Shown here: one piece after another, positions 25,877 to 37,500 of the stretch
How positions within the stretch are numbered: the first letter of the stretch is position 1
Layout: each line of letters begins with the position of its first letter
Assembly: GCA_023053545.1 (NCBI GenBank)
Contig: JAKZAN010000004.1
Coordinates: 8,184,001-8,248,000 of the forward strand
Source of the DNA: Lepidurus packardi
Lineage: Eukaryota; Arthropoda; Branchiopoda; Notostraca; Triopsidae
Reading direction: 5' to 3'
DNA length: 64,000 nt
Translations under genes and position numbers: made by a program
The notes under the pieces: generated by a model
The model's database searches: none
What the model saw: the letters and a program-made list of their open reading frames with translations, nothing else
What the model was told of the DNA's origin: nothing

Positions 25877-27845
25877 TCCAAAGTGACATATCCCTTCTTT
25901 ACTAACAGGCAAAAGGCTAAAAAGTCTTAAGAAGGGCGTCTTTATTTATTTTACTTTTTTACTTTTCCCCATGTGAGAGCTGACTCACATCGAAGGAGTG
26001 AAAAAGGGGAGCAGTTCTGCACAACTTGCAGGTTAGGTTCAAGACTTGTCTGGGTTTATTTTTTTTTTGGTGCAATTAAACCAGGAGCGCGGGCTTGGGG
26101 AATTCATCACTCCACTTTGGGCCTCTTCTTAAAGACCTCATTTGCATGTGTTCCGCGGCAGAGCACATGAAGCTCACCATAACTAGTCGCGTGCTTAGCC
26201 TCTAGCCATTGCACATTTCAACCCAAATAAGAACTCAAGAAAACAATAATGGCCTCTTAAGTTTTGCCACGCTGAAACCTTTTTTTGGCCTCTGCCCCCC
26301 AAAAAAACAAAAAGGAGGATAAAACGTGTAAAAACGGTGCTCAAGATAGGTTTCAAGATTTTGTCCGATTATGTATGCTATCATTGCGTTATAACTTTTC
26401 TCCCTTTCAGTCTTGTTCCTTGACCGAGTAGTCTATCCTTAACAACCGTGAAGCTAAAAGAGCGCTTTTGCTTCCTTGCGGGGGCCTGTTGTGTGCCTTT
26501 AATGACAGGGTTTGTCGTAATAGACGAGACAAGCCAGGCAAAAACGTTACTATAGTACTCCAAGAGCCCAGGGGAAGGTAACGCAGAACACTAGCCGGAC
26601 TCGTGGCGTTACTTCGGCTTGTCTCGCCATTGCCTTAACAACGAAATACAGTACTGTAAAAAGGACCGAGTGGAGAGAGTACAGCAGAACATTTTCCTGT
26701 TTAACTTTTAAGATTTTCGAGTGGTGAATAATAGCCAAAGCAATGAAAGAGAAAAACCTAAAGAATTTAAGAAGAAAAATGGAATAAGTTACAAAATTTG
26801 GTGTCCAGAAAGTAACAATTCTCACCTCTTTTTTAACCACCTCGCAGCTCTTTAAAAAATGAGATTTAGACAGGCTGGAAAACTCCCCATTCCGAGAATT
26901 TAGGTTTCTTGTAAGAATGCGCACGCGGGGAGAAGGCCAAAACAAAAAAGGAAATAAAATAAAAAATGTGAAGTTGGGAAGAGAATGGTTGTAACGCACC
27001 GTTTTTCTTCGTCAGAGTGATGCGGTGCTAATGATGGGTTTTGCTCAGGTTGTGCCAGGGAGCATTGCGGCGTCAAGGAGGTGATTGTAACCCTGCGCTT
27101 GCCCATGCAAAATGCCCTCTTATCTAGACTGCTCATCATTTTACGTCCGAGAGCCCTTTTGCGCCTTCTTTTTCCTGCTCTTCCTTTTCTTTTTATCCTT
27201 TTTTTATTTTATTTTATAGTTCCACCTCTTATAAGTGTTTACCTCTAACCGTTCCTTTGCAGCTTGCAATGCTTGCGACCCTTTTATATTGCTCTTATGG
27301 CTCTCTTTTCAAGCCATTATACATCAGCAACGAAAGGACTGAGGAGGGGGGGGGGATGTTATGGTCACTGTCTGTGTGTTAGCTTAGAAAACAGTTTTAC
27401 GACTCTGCTCGAGTTTCACGCCGCAAATATGCGATACAAGCTTACAAGGTCCAAGCCAGTGCCCGTAATCGCCCCCAAAACAAGCCAAACCACCCTTTCA
27501 ATGAGCGATTTCAGTCCAGGTATTTTTTATTTAAACCAATTTAGACGCTGTATACTCCCCGTCCGAAAAGGACGGAATGTTTCCCTCCATTTGATAACCA
27601 GCGCTAACTCGTTAGCAAATTGCCGAGAATTTCAATCATAACCCAAAGAGACGACAGCAAAAACGGTCCCAAACTACCTTTAAGTTGTCCCAACCCCACT
27701 TTGAACCCTCCAAATCATCTCAGTCAAGGTTTACATGTGAGATAAAGTGATAGGTAATTGTGTTTCAGCTATGAATTAAATGCTCTTAACTAATGTATTT
27801 CAAATTTGTAGACGATTGAGGTCTTTTTGAAATTGGTATAGACTA

Positions 27846-28626
27846 GATGCCGCTTATTATGATCACTGGTTATGAGAATCAGCCGCTTTATGGAATCACA
27901 TTTTAAAACGCCCATTTAAAATGATAAAATCCATAGCATTTAATCGATTATTAGAATCACACTTTCGGATATTAGAGTTAATTTCAAAAGAATCTTCATA
28001 TGTACAATAACGAAATTACAGAGGTGATTGCTTCATGGACTTTGTATATTGACCAGCAATGACATTGCTTTTATCATTCCTGTCATTTCCAGCCAACTTC
28101 TACGCCTAGTGGAAAACCCCTTCTAAATTCCCCTTTCAATTAAATTAGCAGGTTATTCAATGACCAGCTCCTTTAATTGACTGGAAAAATTAGAAGCGAT
28201 ATTGCATTGCAAACCGTTGCCAAGTGTAGGAGTAAGTTTCAAAGGCACAATATTAGTCGTGTTTTAGACTTGTGGTTATTTAAAATGGCGACGAACAAGA
28301 AAAGATTTGATTTAAATGTAAAAGAGAAGTTACGGCTCATTGAAGTTTAGTACAAGTCAAACTTAAAAGATTTGCCACAAAGGGAAGCGGCCGTTAAATT
28401 AGGAATTCCTTAATCATCTGTATCAAAATTGTTGAAAAACCGTTACGAAATAAACAATAGGGGGTCTAGTGAATCGAGAAAAAGGAAACGTGTGGGAAAG
28501 TGTCAAAAAGTAGACGATGCTTTGTTTCTTTGTTTAAACAAGCCAGTAACCGATTTTCGGTTATTAGAGTCTTCGTTTAGTAGAATAAATATTTACTCGA
28601 CAAAGGTGATCACAATAAGCGGCATC
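27846..28626 (+). mobile_element. Non-autonomous Tigger/pogo-like DNA transposon
   Basis: A 781-base element with 21-base terminal inverted repeats. The left end starts GATGCCGCTTATTATGATCA and the right end is its reverse complement with one mismatch. Both ends are flanked by TA, the target-site duplication of the IS630/Tc1/pogo superfamily. Related subterminal motifs (GCCGCTTTATGGAATCAC, GATTATTAGAATCAC, CGGTTATTAGAGTC) recur inside. The only coding remnant is the broken DNA-binding domain at 28285-28545. The catalytic DDE region is missing, so this is an internal-deletion derivative that would depend on a transposase elsewhere. Confidence 0.8.
28285..28545 (+). pseudogene. CENP-B/Tigger transposase N-terminal fragment
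   Basis: Reading from ATG at 28285, the frame starts MATNKKRFDLNVKEKLRLIE. It then has an in-frame TAG, continues with a helix-turn-helix segment (REAAVKLGIP), an in-frame TAA, then SSVSKLLKNRYEI and a basic stretch KRKRVGKCQKVDDALF. This is the layout of the CENP-B-type N-terminal DNA-binding domain of Tigger/pogo transposases. Both stops can arise from CAG/CAA by one C-to-T change. The sequence ends soon after, near the right inverted repeat, and the DDE catalytic domain is absent. It is non-functional as a transposase. Confidence 0.8.
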
Positions 28627-29849
28627 TAATGAATGTGTAACATGTGTGCCGTACCTGTATTATGTCGAGTGTGAATCTTTAAATTGTCAAGAATTGAAAG
28701 CACAATCAATAGACACAAAAGAAAACAGTCCAAACTTAGCTTCACTGGCCAAATTCTTGTCATCAACTTTAAACAATGGATTAAATAATAATTAATTGTC
28801 TTTTAGAGCTCGAAAATTGGAAACTGCATGCAATTCATTTCAAATTGTAGATGTATCATGGGCTCATGGAAGATGTAAAAGGGAAGACGTGTGTGTGTGT
28901 GGTACCCATATTAGCTCGCGTATGAGGCGCATTCCAACAGTTCCGCACCCCCAATTTGACATGAAATCCTAGCAATTGCAGCGCACGGGCCCCAGCAATT
29001 AGTTCTGTGGACCTTATGGGGCCGTTAATACACGATGGATGAGGCTGCCTCACATCACCTGCGGAACGTCTTTTAACACGCCCACTTGCAGTCTAACTTT
29101 TACATCATTTTGGTGTGTGCAATATTGGAAAACCTTGCAATTAGCCTATTTTGATGCAGTTTTATAACTAAGATGCCGCCTTCTTTTCAACGTACATGAA
29201 CACGTACCCGTTTTGGTGAGCTTGTTGTGTTTTCTTCCATCCAGAAAGGTCAAACGCCGATGATTAGGGGGCAAGATTAAGGAACAAATGGCAAGTTAAA
29301 AGCCGGTGATTCTCTGCCTCTGGGTGGACAGTTTATGAATGAGAATGGACTTTTTCTAATGGATTTCCCCATACTGGGTACATAGTGCTCTCGCATGCGA
29401 GTGATCAACGGTTGGACCCAGCCCAGCCCAATCATTTGGCTACAAGGGACATTGCAAAGAAGTACTACGGCTTCGGATCTTCTCAAGCAACGCAAAAAAA
29501 GCCTCCAGCTCTCTTGTGCTCGATGGGTTCGTTTGGTGATGGATGGTTTCGACAGCTATGTAGTCGCAGCATCCGAGAACCTCGACATCCATCATATAAA
29601 CCCTGGCTTGGCCTTTCGCGTGCCGTATACTCCCTCAGCGAACTTTTATATCACCAGCCAGCCCCCTCACAACGGTCCTCAAGAGCATGAGAGGTGGGAG
29701 GAAAGCAAGTACCACAGGATCTATACAGGAAAAGCCAAAGATGATTGCCCCTTGCTACGAGATCAAGGAAAGACATGGTGCTGCGACCTCTTGAATTCTT
29801 ACGATTTTGATTTCCCACAACAAGCCTCTCGCCCTCTTCCTCTCTCTAA

Positions 29850-29980
29850 TAGCGCGTTCCACTGGCTGCACTGGTACAATATTTTTGCCACTCAAGTGTA
29901 TCAAATATGTATATCTTTCCACACTGCGTACACGCACTGAATGCCAAAAATAATGCACCAGTGCAGCCAGTGGAGCGCTA
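29850..29980. mobile_element. 131-bp foldback element (MITE-like)
   Basis: Two arms of about 43-45 bases, inverted around a spacer of about 45 bases. The left arm starts TAGCGC and contains TCCACTGGCTGCACTGGT. The right arm carries the reverse complement of that 18-base block exactly and ends GCGCTA. Further complementarity runs through the TATTTTTG blocks, with a two-base gap and a few mismatches. The TA at each outer edge would fit a Tc1/mariner-type target duplication. It has no coding capacity. It interrupts a 181-codon open frame (29395-29940) that has no protein resemblance. Confidence 0.6.
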
Positions 29981-31372
29981 AAACTGTATAGTACCCTGTA
30001 ACCAATTTTGGGCCAACAAAAAGCACTCGGCATACTTGTAAAAGGTACAACGTTTTGCGACTTTCAAGTTCAAGTCCTTGACTAAAGGCCTCACACTTTC
30101 TGACTATGCATCCTATGATTGACACCTGCACCTGAACTTGAGCCCAGACCCCGGCTAAAAGCATATCCAAAACCTCTCGGATGATGGTAAACTGAGATTC
30201 CAGGGAGTTTTCCTCATTCAACCAAAGGCGAGTACGAGAGAGCAGAGAGGAGGCGAGGGGGGGAAGGACTATAGGAGCTTTTGTGAGTGATTACAAATGT
30301 TCGTATGCAGTCAGTCAAGCATGATCGTAACGCATAAAAGCTATACATCCAACTTGTCCAGGAAGTGGACCGATTTTTTATCGTAGGCAAAAAAGCGACG
30401 ACTGTATAGCAAGCTCGCTAAAGAACTTCCGATGATGATGCGGTACCCACAGGGGAAGTTATGAGTCGAAAAAACGAAGGCCTTCAATATATTCCCTCTC
30501 CATATATCATTCCTATTATGCAAACGCCGTACTGATGATGAAAAAAGCAAGAAAATGCTATTAACCTATCAAGCATCTTAGGTTTAACTTCCCATTTTTA
30601 CTACCCATAATCTTACTATTGATGGCCGTGTGGAGAACGTAAACAAAAGCAAAGTGTCTATTTCGCGTTTATTTATTGTATTATTGTTATTTATTATTAC
30701 GCCTTTTTAAAAAAAGAAAAAAGCGCTATAGTTATCCATGTGCAGAGCGGAGAGAACGGAGGTAGTAAGGAGGGGAGTTCCAGCTCATTAGTTCCCGGTC
30801 TCTAGTTTTTTCAAGGATATAGAAAGATGAAGAGAGGGAGAGGGGATTTATTGCGCGTGCATCCAAGGATCTGCACGGGCCTAAAAAAAGAAAGGAGGCG
30901 AAACTGTTTGGGGGAGAAGGAAAAAGGAACGCGATCGAAACGTTTGTCTCACGCGGAAGCCTATGCTGTGTCTTTGCATGCTTTTGCATTACCATCAAGA
31001 GAGAGAGTGATGGTAAGACCAGCGAGAGAGAAAAGGCTTCTTTTCCTAAGAGTTTCCCGTCGCTTGCTAATGCTCAATGCTGTGCTTCCGCACTTCCTGG
31101 CAAGCAACACTACGACTCCGTGACGTCCGTTTCCACGACAATTTATGCTATCAGCTTCATAGCCTATAGCTTGTAGAGCGCTAAGTATCCTGCCTCGAAC
31201 TATTAGCAACCAAACAAAACCCTCGCTCACGCGACGTTGACATCATGATGCATCTTATTTCAGATTATTAGGCTTTATCTTTTTGGCAATAAAACCCAAC
31301 GTTCTGAATAACTGTGTAAAAATTGCCTGTAAACTAACAAATTTTGTTATTGGCACAAAGATACCACACATT

Positions 31373-31580
31373 TAATTGTAACGCCACTTTAATAGTTCTG
31401 TTTCGGCGTTAATTGTAGAAAATTTCTGCAGTAAAGTGACTTTAATTACTGTAATTTTATGCCAAAAAGTATGGTAAAATGGTGCTAAATTTGTAAGCAT
31501 ACCAAAACAGAACTGGAAGGTACTTTAGAGCTAAAATATGGAACATTGCAAACCAAATATGGTTAATGGCGTTACAATTA
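31373..31580. repeat. Small element with 14-bp terminal inverted repeats
   Basis: TAATTGTAACGCCA at 31373-31386 is perfectly inverted at 31567-31580, bounding 208 bases of AT-rich sequence. Its interior (from about 31416) is a diverged repeat of 31745-31850. Both contain TAGAAA..TTTCTG.AG, AATTACTGTA, ATGCCAA and TAGTAAAATGG.GCTAAA-like blocks about 329 bases apart. It is probably a cluster of old non-autonomous elements. Confidence 0.45.
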
Positions 31581-34500
31581 GCAAATTATATCAGTCTTTA
31601 CGTAAAATTTACTGTAAGGCATATTATCCGGGCTGACCTATACTTAATTCCTACACTATTTAATTCTTTATTTACATCCATGTAATATCTGCGCAATATT
31701 ACAAATCTCAAACTGTAACTGACAACATTCTGCTGGCATAGAGGTAGAAATTTCTGAAGAAAAGCGCTTAAAATTACTGTAGCTTCTATGCCAACAATGA
31801 ATAGTAAAATGGAGCTAAAATTTTAGTATTATACTACTCCATTGCCATAAGCCAGTTCCAGTATCTCTTCCAATTTATGTGGTAAAGTGCAAGCAAAAAT
31901 TGTAATATTAAGTTTGTAATGATGATTTTATACTGTTTCTAATGCTAGAAAAGGTATCTTAATCTTGTATAGCAAAAATTACCAAGAAAATATTTGCCAT
32001 GGATGAATATTAATATAAGAAAAATTTACCTCTTTTGCTGAAATCATGGTGAACGGGCTCAACTCCATTCAGTTTGAATCAAGGTGGGAGCCGATACTAT
32101 ATCAACGCTTCATATCTGCAGCTTTTGTAGCCAAGTTTCTGATCATAAATTATAATAGGAAAATATTTTTACGTCTGGGGGCAGGAATTCGGTGCTTATT
32201 GTGAAGTATAAGTGACGGGAGCTGCGAAAGTCCAAGGGTTTTTGCCGTGGCCAAAGCTATATAAGCAGCAAGCTCTTACCACTATATAGTAGACATTTCT
32301 CTGATGGCGATAACATCGACAGGTGTTGTCCCAGGTGAAACTCGTTTTTCATCTTCAGGGAGCTTCTTTGCTTCAGAAAGCTCAGGACTCTTGCGTATGG
32401 AAAAAAGTACTCCATTGTCAATAAAAAAAAAAAAACTATACCACCCATTTCCCCCAAAGCCCGGTCCCAGCCAAAGCTCGTCTAATTATTCCACATGGAG
32501 TAAAAGGGATGAACCAATTTAGAACTTCGGACACATAACAATGCTCTCCCCTGATACCCAAAGCAACACGAAACGCACCCAATGGCAGCGATAAGAATCC
32601 GACCGGCATCGGAGCTATTTTTATTGACGGCGCCCGTTTCATTAGTGCTAAATGGCTTTATAGGCAGGCTTATTTTTTTTACTTCTTGTGTACCTCCCCA
32701 ACACACATGCATTTTAAACACGGTATCAGAAATCTCCACAGGTATATAAAAGATGACCCATCTGGGAAGACCTGTTGTTAACAATGGGGCTTAAATGGCT
32801 CAAGGGACAGTTTTGCTCAGGTGTAATTGAGCAGAAAAGGGCCACCGAACAACCAAAATAAAAGAAAAAAGGCCGCACCAAAGCGGCCCAAGAATCCCAA
32901 GATATGCGAACAAGTTGGTCCGGTGGCAGGCAAAAGTGTAGAAACGGTACGGATTTCTCGTTTTGCCAAAAGTCGTACAGCAAGTTGAAGCGCGCGTGCC
33001 CAACACTCATTACAATATCAACCAGCAGCATTCATGAATATGTAATGAACCGCAATCATCACCACTTATCCTTTTTTTTCTAGGTTATACGGAAATGCCG
33101 TTTACTCATCCCCGAGTCCCTTATTGAAGACTTGAGGAACAACATAGTACAACAACAGTTTTCCACGCTTTCCACGCCCTTTAAATATCAGCCTCAAAAA
33201 CTTTCTAAAAATTCACAATGCTTTAATTGCTAATCAAATCTAACTTGCCCTTTTATGCAAATGATTCCTCAAAGCTTCTATAGGATATAATCTTTTCTAT
33301 ATATTGCCTCTCTCATCTTCCTTTTTTCTGTGGCAAGAAAAAAAACAAACAAAAAAAACATCATAACTTGATTTTTTGTTCCGCTTCTTCTTGTGCTTTT
33401 TTCAAGCGTTGTGGGCAATGGGTTTTATGAAACACCAAGACAGCTAAGACAAGTTTAACACTGAGCAACACAAGATTTAATGTACAGAAGAGAGGTTTCG
33501 TTTGGAACCTTTTGTTTGTAGCCCTAAATATTTACGGCTCATTTCGTATGTGCAAACGTTGCAACGTCTAGGACAACATGTTGCTGACAAGAGGCGGAGT
33601 CAAGGAATCGTTAGTGTGTGAATTATGTCCTTTGCTTCTTCTTCTTTTTCTTTTCTTTTGTTTTACTTCCAGCCCTCTCTTTTGCCCCTGCCCATTTTCC
33701 AAAAAACTTCCCCTGTGTTATGTTCTTGGGATCGCTTTTCTATTTTATTTTTAAGAACCCCTCGAAATTTCATCGCGAAGCTTATATAAAATGAGTGCTC
33801 CTGTATACTGTGTGTTTATTTCAGCACGTTTTAAATCCTATCTCTTCGTTTTACGGGTCTGGTAAAGTAAAGTCGGTTATAGAGGACTGTAATATGTACA
33901 GTATGCGTACATTATGCGCATAGAAGTATTTAGCATGGGAAGATAGCTTCCAACAGGAGGCTAGCACAGGGGAACTTGGAACAACTACTGTGCAACATGC
34001 GATCTATATTACGAGAAAACTTCGTGACAGTAAAAAAAGGCATACGAGTAACTAAGAGTAGGAAGCCTAATTTCCCTTTTTAAATTCACAGTAAATGTAT
34101 AAAATGCAAATTAACATGTTACCAATGTAAATTCATTAGCAACTAAGAAGGAATACACTGAATTGCCAAAATTCCTTTGATACTTTATAAAGGAGAAAGA
34201 AAATCACGGTATCAATTGCAAGTAAATAGGAAACTTTTTCAAAATATTTTGACGATTTTTTTAGCATGCTAACGCCCATTCCGAGCGGAGGTATAACAGG
34301 AGCGTTAAAAGACTGATCCGAACACACTGTTGCATACCAAAACAAAACGTTTTTTCCCATAAGCCAGTTCAGGGGATCCTTCCTTGAATACACTTTAAAA
34401 GTTCAAGCAAATAAAAAAAAGCATTTAAAAAATAAATAAATAAGAAAAAATAGAGGCCAAAATAGCCCGAGAAATATATGGGTAAAGGTATGTGTATCTA

Positions 34501-37500
34501 TCTAATAAAGTATATATTTTGACCACCTTTCATCTGGGTCCTCCCCCCTATCAGGGTGAAAGAATTGTGGTCAGCATGGGGTTTTACGTTGAGGCGGTCA
34601 ACAGTAGGAGGTTACATGCCACTAACGTGCCCCATAAAGCATGCCTATCTTCCTAAGCAATCCCAACATGGCCACCTCTCTCTCCGGCCATAGAGCAGCA
34701 TTACTTTGTTGGCTGTGCTGATGGTGGAGTAGAGTATCGTGGTACCTAACACTATATACCAGCAGTTGCATGCCAAACCATCAGCATATATCCTGAGCGT
34801 GCTAAATCAAAATCGTTTTTTTTCCTAAAGCCCAAAAGGGCTGACACGAGAATGCTTATTTTCTCTCTCATCGACAGCTAACCTCGCACTGCCCATTGGA
34901 ACTTAAACTCTATAACTTAACACGCTGCTCTTCCATTTTTTAAAATATATTTTTTTAAAGCAAAAAAGTGTTGGTACTTACCTTGCTCCCAACAGCTGTT
35001 TTGCATGGCGTATAGTGCATAAATAAGCCCCATATCTTTAGGCAAGATTGAAATGAATGAGAACACTATACAGTTTCGCAGCGTTCCAGCGTGACTGGTT
35101 CTATGTGGAAAGGGGAGGGAATCCACTTTTTGAAAAAAAAAACTTAAGGAATGGAGAGCAAAACCTCTAGCCAAAGAAAAGCGTCCCAAGTCTTAGTCCT
35201 GGATTTATGACGCTGCATCGTTAAAAACTAATACCAGAAGCCATGATTAGTTGCAGCTCCTTTGGAAACTCCAGAGTCCAATAAAAATGGTTTCAAAGGG
35301 CAGGTTTCAAAGTTACCTTATACTCTCAAAAACAAAATAAACATACATAAAAAAGTGAAATACATAAAAGTAAAATATTTCTGGAGGCTCTGAGATCTCT
35401 GCAACTTAGTTAAGACTGATTTGAAAGAGAGCGTAAACCCAAACGGCTGGCAAAAAGGTCAAAACTCTTTGCTCTACACGTTAAAGGTTTTTGGGGCCAT
35501 CGTTTTGATCTCCTTTTTTCTGCTTAACCCTTTGGAGGATGACTTTGGGGTACATGTCCGTTGCAAAGGGCCAAGGTTTTTCCGCATAGGAAGAAAATTG
35601 GCGAAGGATGGTTTATGTTTTTGACGTCCTGATCCCGCAACATTGTTGCATGTCATGTCGAATCTTGCATACCGAAAGATAACCAGCACTGCTACGCAGT
35701 TTTCCACCTTGGTCCTAACACCTTCGGTGTTGGTTAGAGCTGGTGTCCCTCCCCCGCTGCTGGGAAGTTAGTGGTCTTGTACGTCCCGCGACGCCATAGC
35801 TCAGCAGGATGCTGCTTCGATATGCATCATCCTCGTATTCCTTCACAGAGGTCCCCAGTGTAAACCCCCCAACCATTTTCCAGCATGTAGACAACAATCC
35901 ACACCCTCCCCCTATGCACATCTCCAGCATGGTCCGGGCCATGTACGTTATTTTTTTTCCTCTCAAAAAGAGTAGATGTTCAAGCTCCAGCCAGCTCTTG
36001 TGTAGCGCAAAAATAAGAAAAAAATATAAACGTCAGGTCAAATGCGAGGAAGGTTTAGATGATCTGAGTTGGGGAAAAAATTAATGATTTATGAAGGATA
36101 TGGCGTGATTGCAAGAGATCGCATAGTAAAATCCGCACAAGACCCAACAAGACAACCCCCAAAGATCTCTCTGTTGCCTGGGCTGCCTTAGTTGCATGAA
36201 AACAAGGGCTTTTTAAGAGCTAAAGCTGCATGTAGCGAGGCAAATGTGCTATCACGGTGGTAAAAAAAATCCCCAATGTAACTATTATCCCGTCGACTCC
36301 TTTTGGGATCTTCCATGCATAAGAGTATGAGCACAGCACTTGCTTTTATATATACTCTACTGGCGACGACGTGCTGCTGTGTTCTGTGTTTTAAGTACGG
36401 CCAGCCACACACACACACACAACATACAATCTCCCCCCCTTGAAAAATAATCTCAGAGATATCCTCTATATAAGCTTTTTAGTTGAACTTTTTCTCTTTT
36501 GGGTCTACCCTTCAGCATTACTCCGCGCGGTGGTGGTACTTTTATGAGGTACTTTGGGCTGGCATGCAATGGTGTTCTTTGGCAAGCTCAGCACATATGC
36601 AAATATGCCAATGTTCCCAACTTTTGTTGCTATTTCTGATCGCGTTTATTTTCTCTTCCGATAGCATAAGAGACTACAAATTGGACTTCGCTTATATAGT
36701 TCATGCAGAGTTTCATCTTCGTTAACAGGTGAGCGTTCAAAATTCAAAAGAGTTACCGGCCAAGACGTCAACTTGGATTCGTTTTTCTTTTCAAACATCG
36801 TGGGACACATCTTGAGGCGTTCAGGTTCGTGTAATAGATAAATTAACTACGGCAGATGCACCTCTGCAACTTGAGATGTTATTGGACAAAATTGCATAGG
36901 ATACATTCACCCCGACTGTCTTTTTGTTGAATTTTTATTTCGCCCAGGCAGCTTGCCAAAGTGATGCAAGTGTTGCAGTTGGTGCCGCTGTGCGATAGTT
37001 TCCTGCGCAGTTTTAAGGTACGTGCACGGTCCTCCTCGTCGCTCGCTCTTTCTCTGTTACCTTTGGGAACTGGCTTATGCAAAGGAAACTAAAATACCAG
37101 CGATGCTTGCTGTACGGCTCTTCCGAGTTTTACGGAATGGGACAGGTGCTAGCTAGGCACCGTTAATACATTCGTAACGTTCGGCACCATTTGCCGAACA
37201 AGTTTGCATGCAAATGAGCAGCCCAGTACAACTCTGCTAGACATCCGAAAGGAAAAAAAAAACACCGCTTGTGTGAAGGCTATTTTCATTAGCGCTTTTT
37301 GTAGATCGGGAACGGGACTTGTGTGTTTTCTGAATATAAGGTGGAGTGTATGTCAGTGTTTTAAAAAAATAACGCCGTAACACAGTTTACTCTCTCTTAT
37401 TACGGAAAACAGCGGGCTTCTGGTGGCACATATACATCGTAACCGTAAAAACCATCTGCCTCTGAAAGTATTCGATGGTCCCCCGTAAATTTCCAAGGAA

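Larger units (their letters stand above)
16021..27843. other. Gene desert upstream of vvl
   Basis: No coding gene is recognised. Content noted: G-runs at 16792-16810 and 16951-16966, a short GA run at about 17290-17303, octamers at 17395, 18262, 20417 (reverse), 21024 and 26140 (reverse), and a heat-shock-element-like array at 19188-19298. Other items are degenerate AAAACTCA repeats at about 21632-21700, and dispersed repeat copies at about 23218-23484 and 25589-25815. The sequence is AT rich, with many poly-T and poly-A tracts. Confidence 0.5.

Noticed and set aside
29395-29940. 181-codon open frame
   Set aside because: No recognisable protein, and its C-terminal part runs through one arm of the foldback element at 29850-29980.
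32256-36480. TATATAA-type TATA boxes near 32263, 33784 and 36470
   Set aside because: No coding sequence or spliced structure follows them; such motifs are expected in AT-rich DNA.
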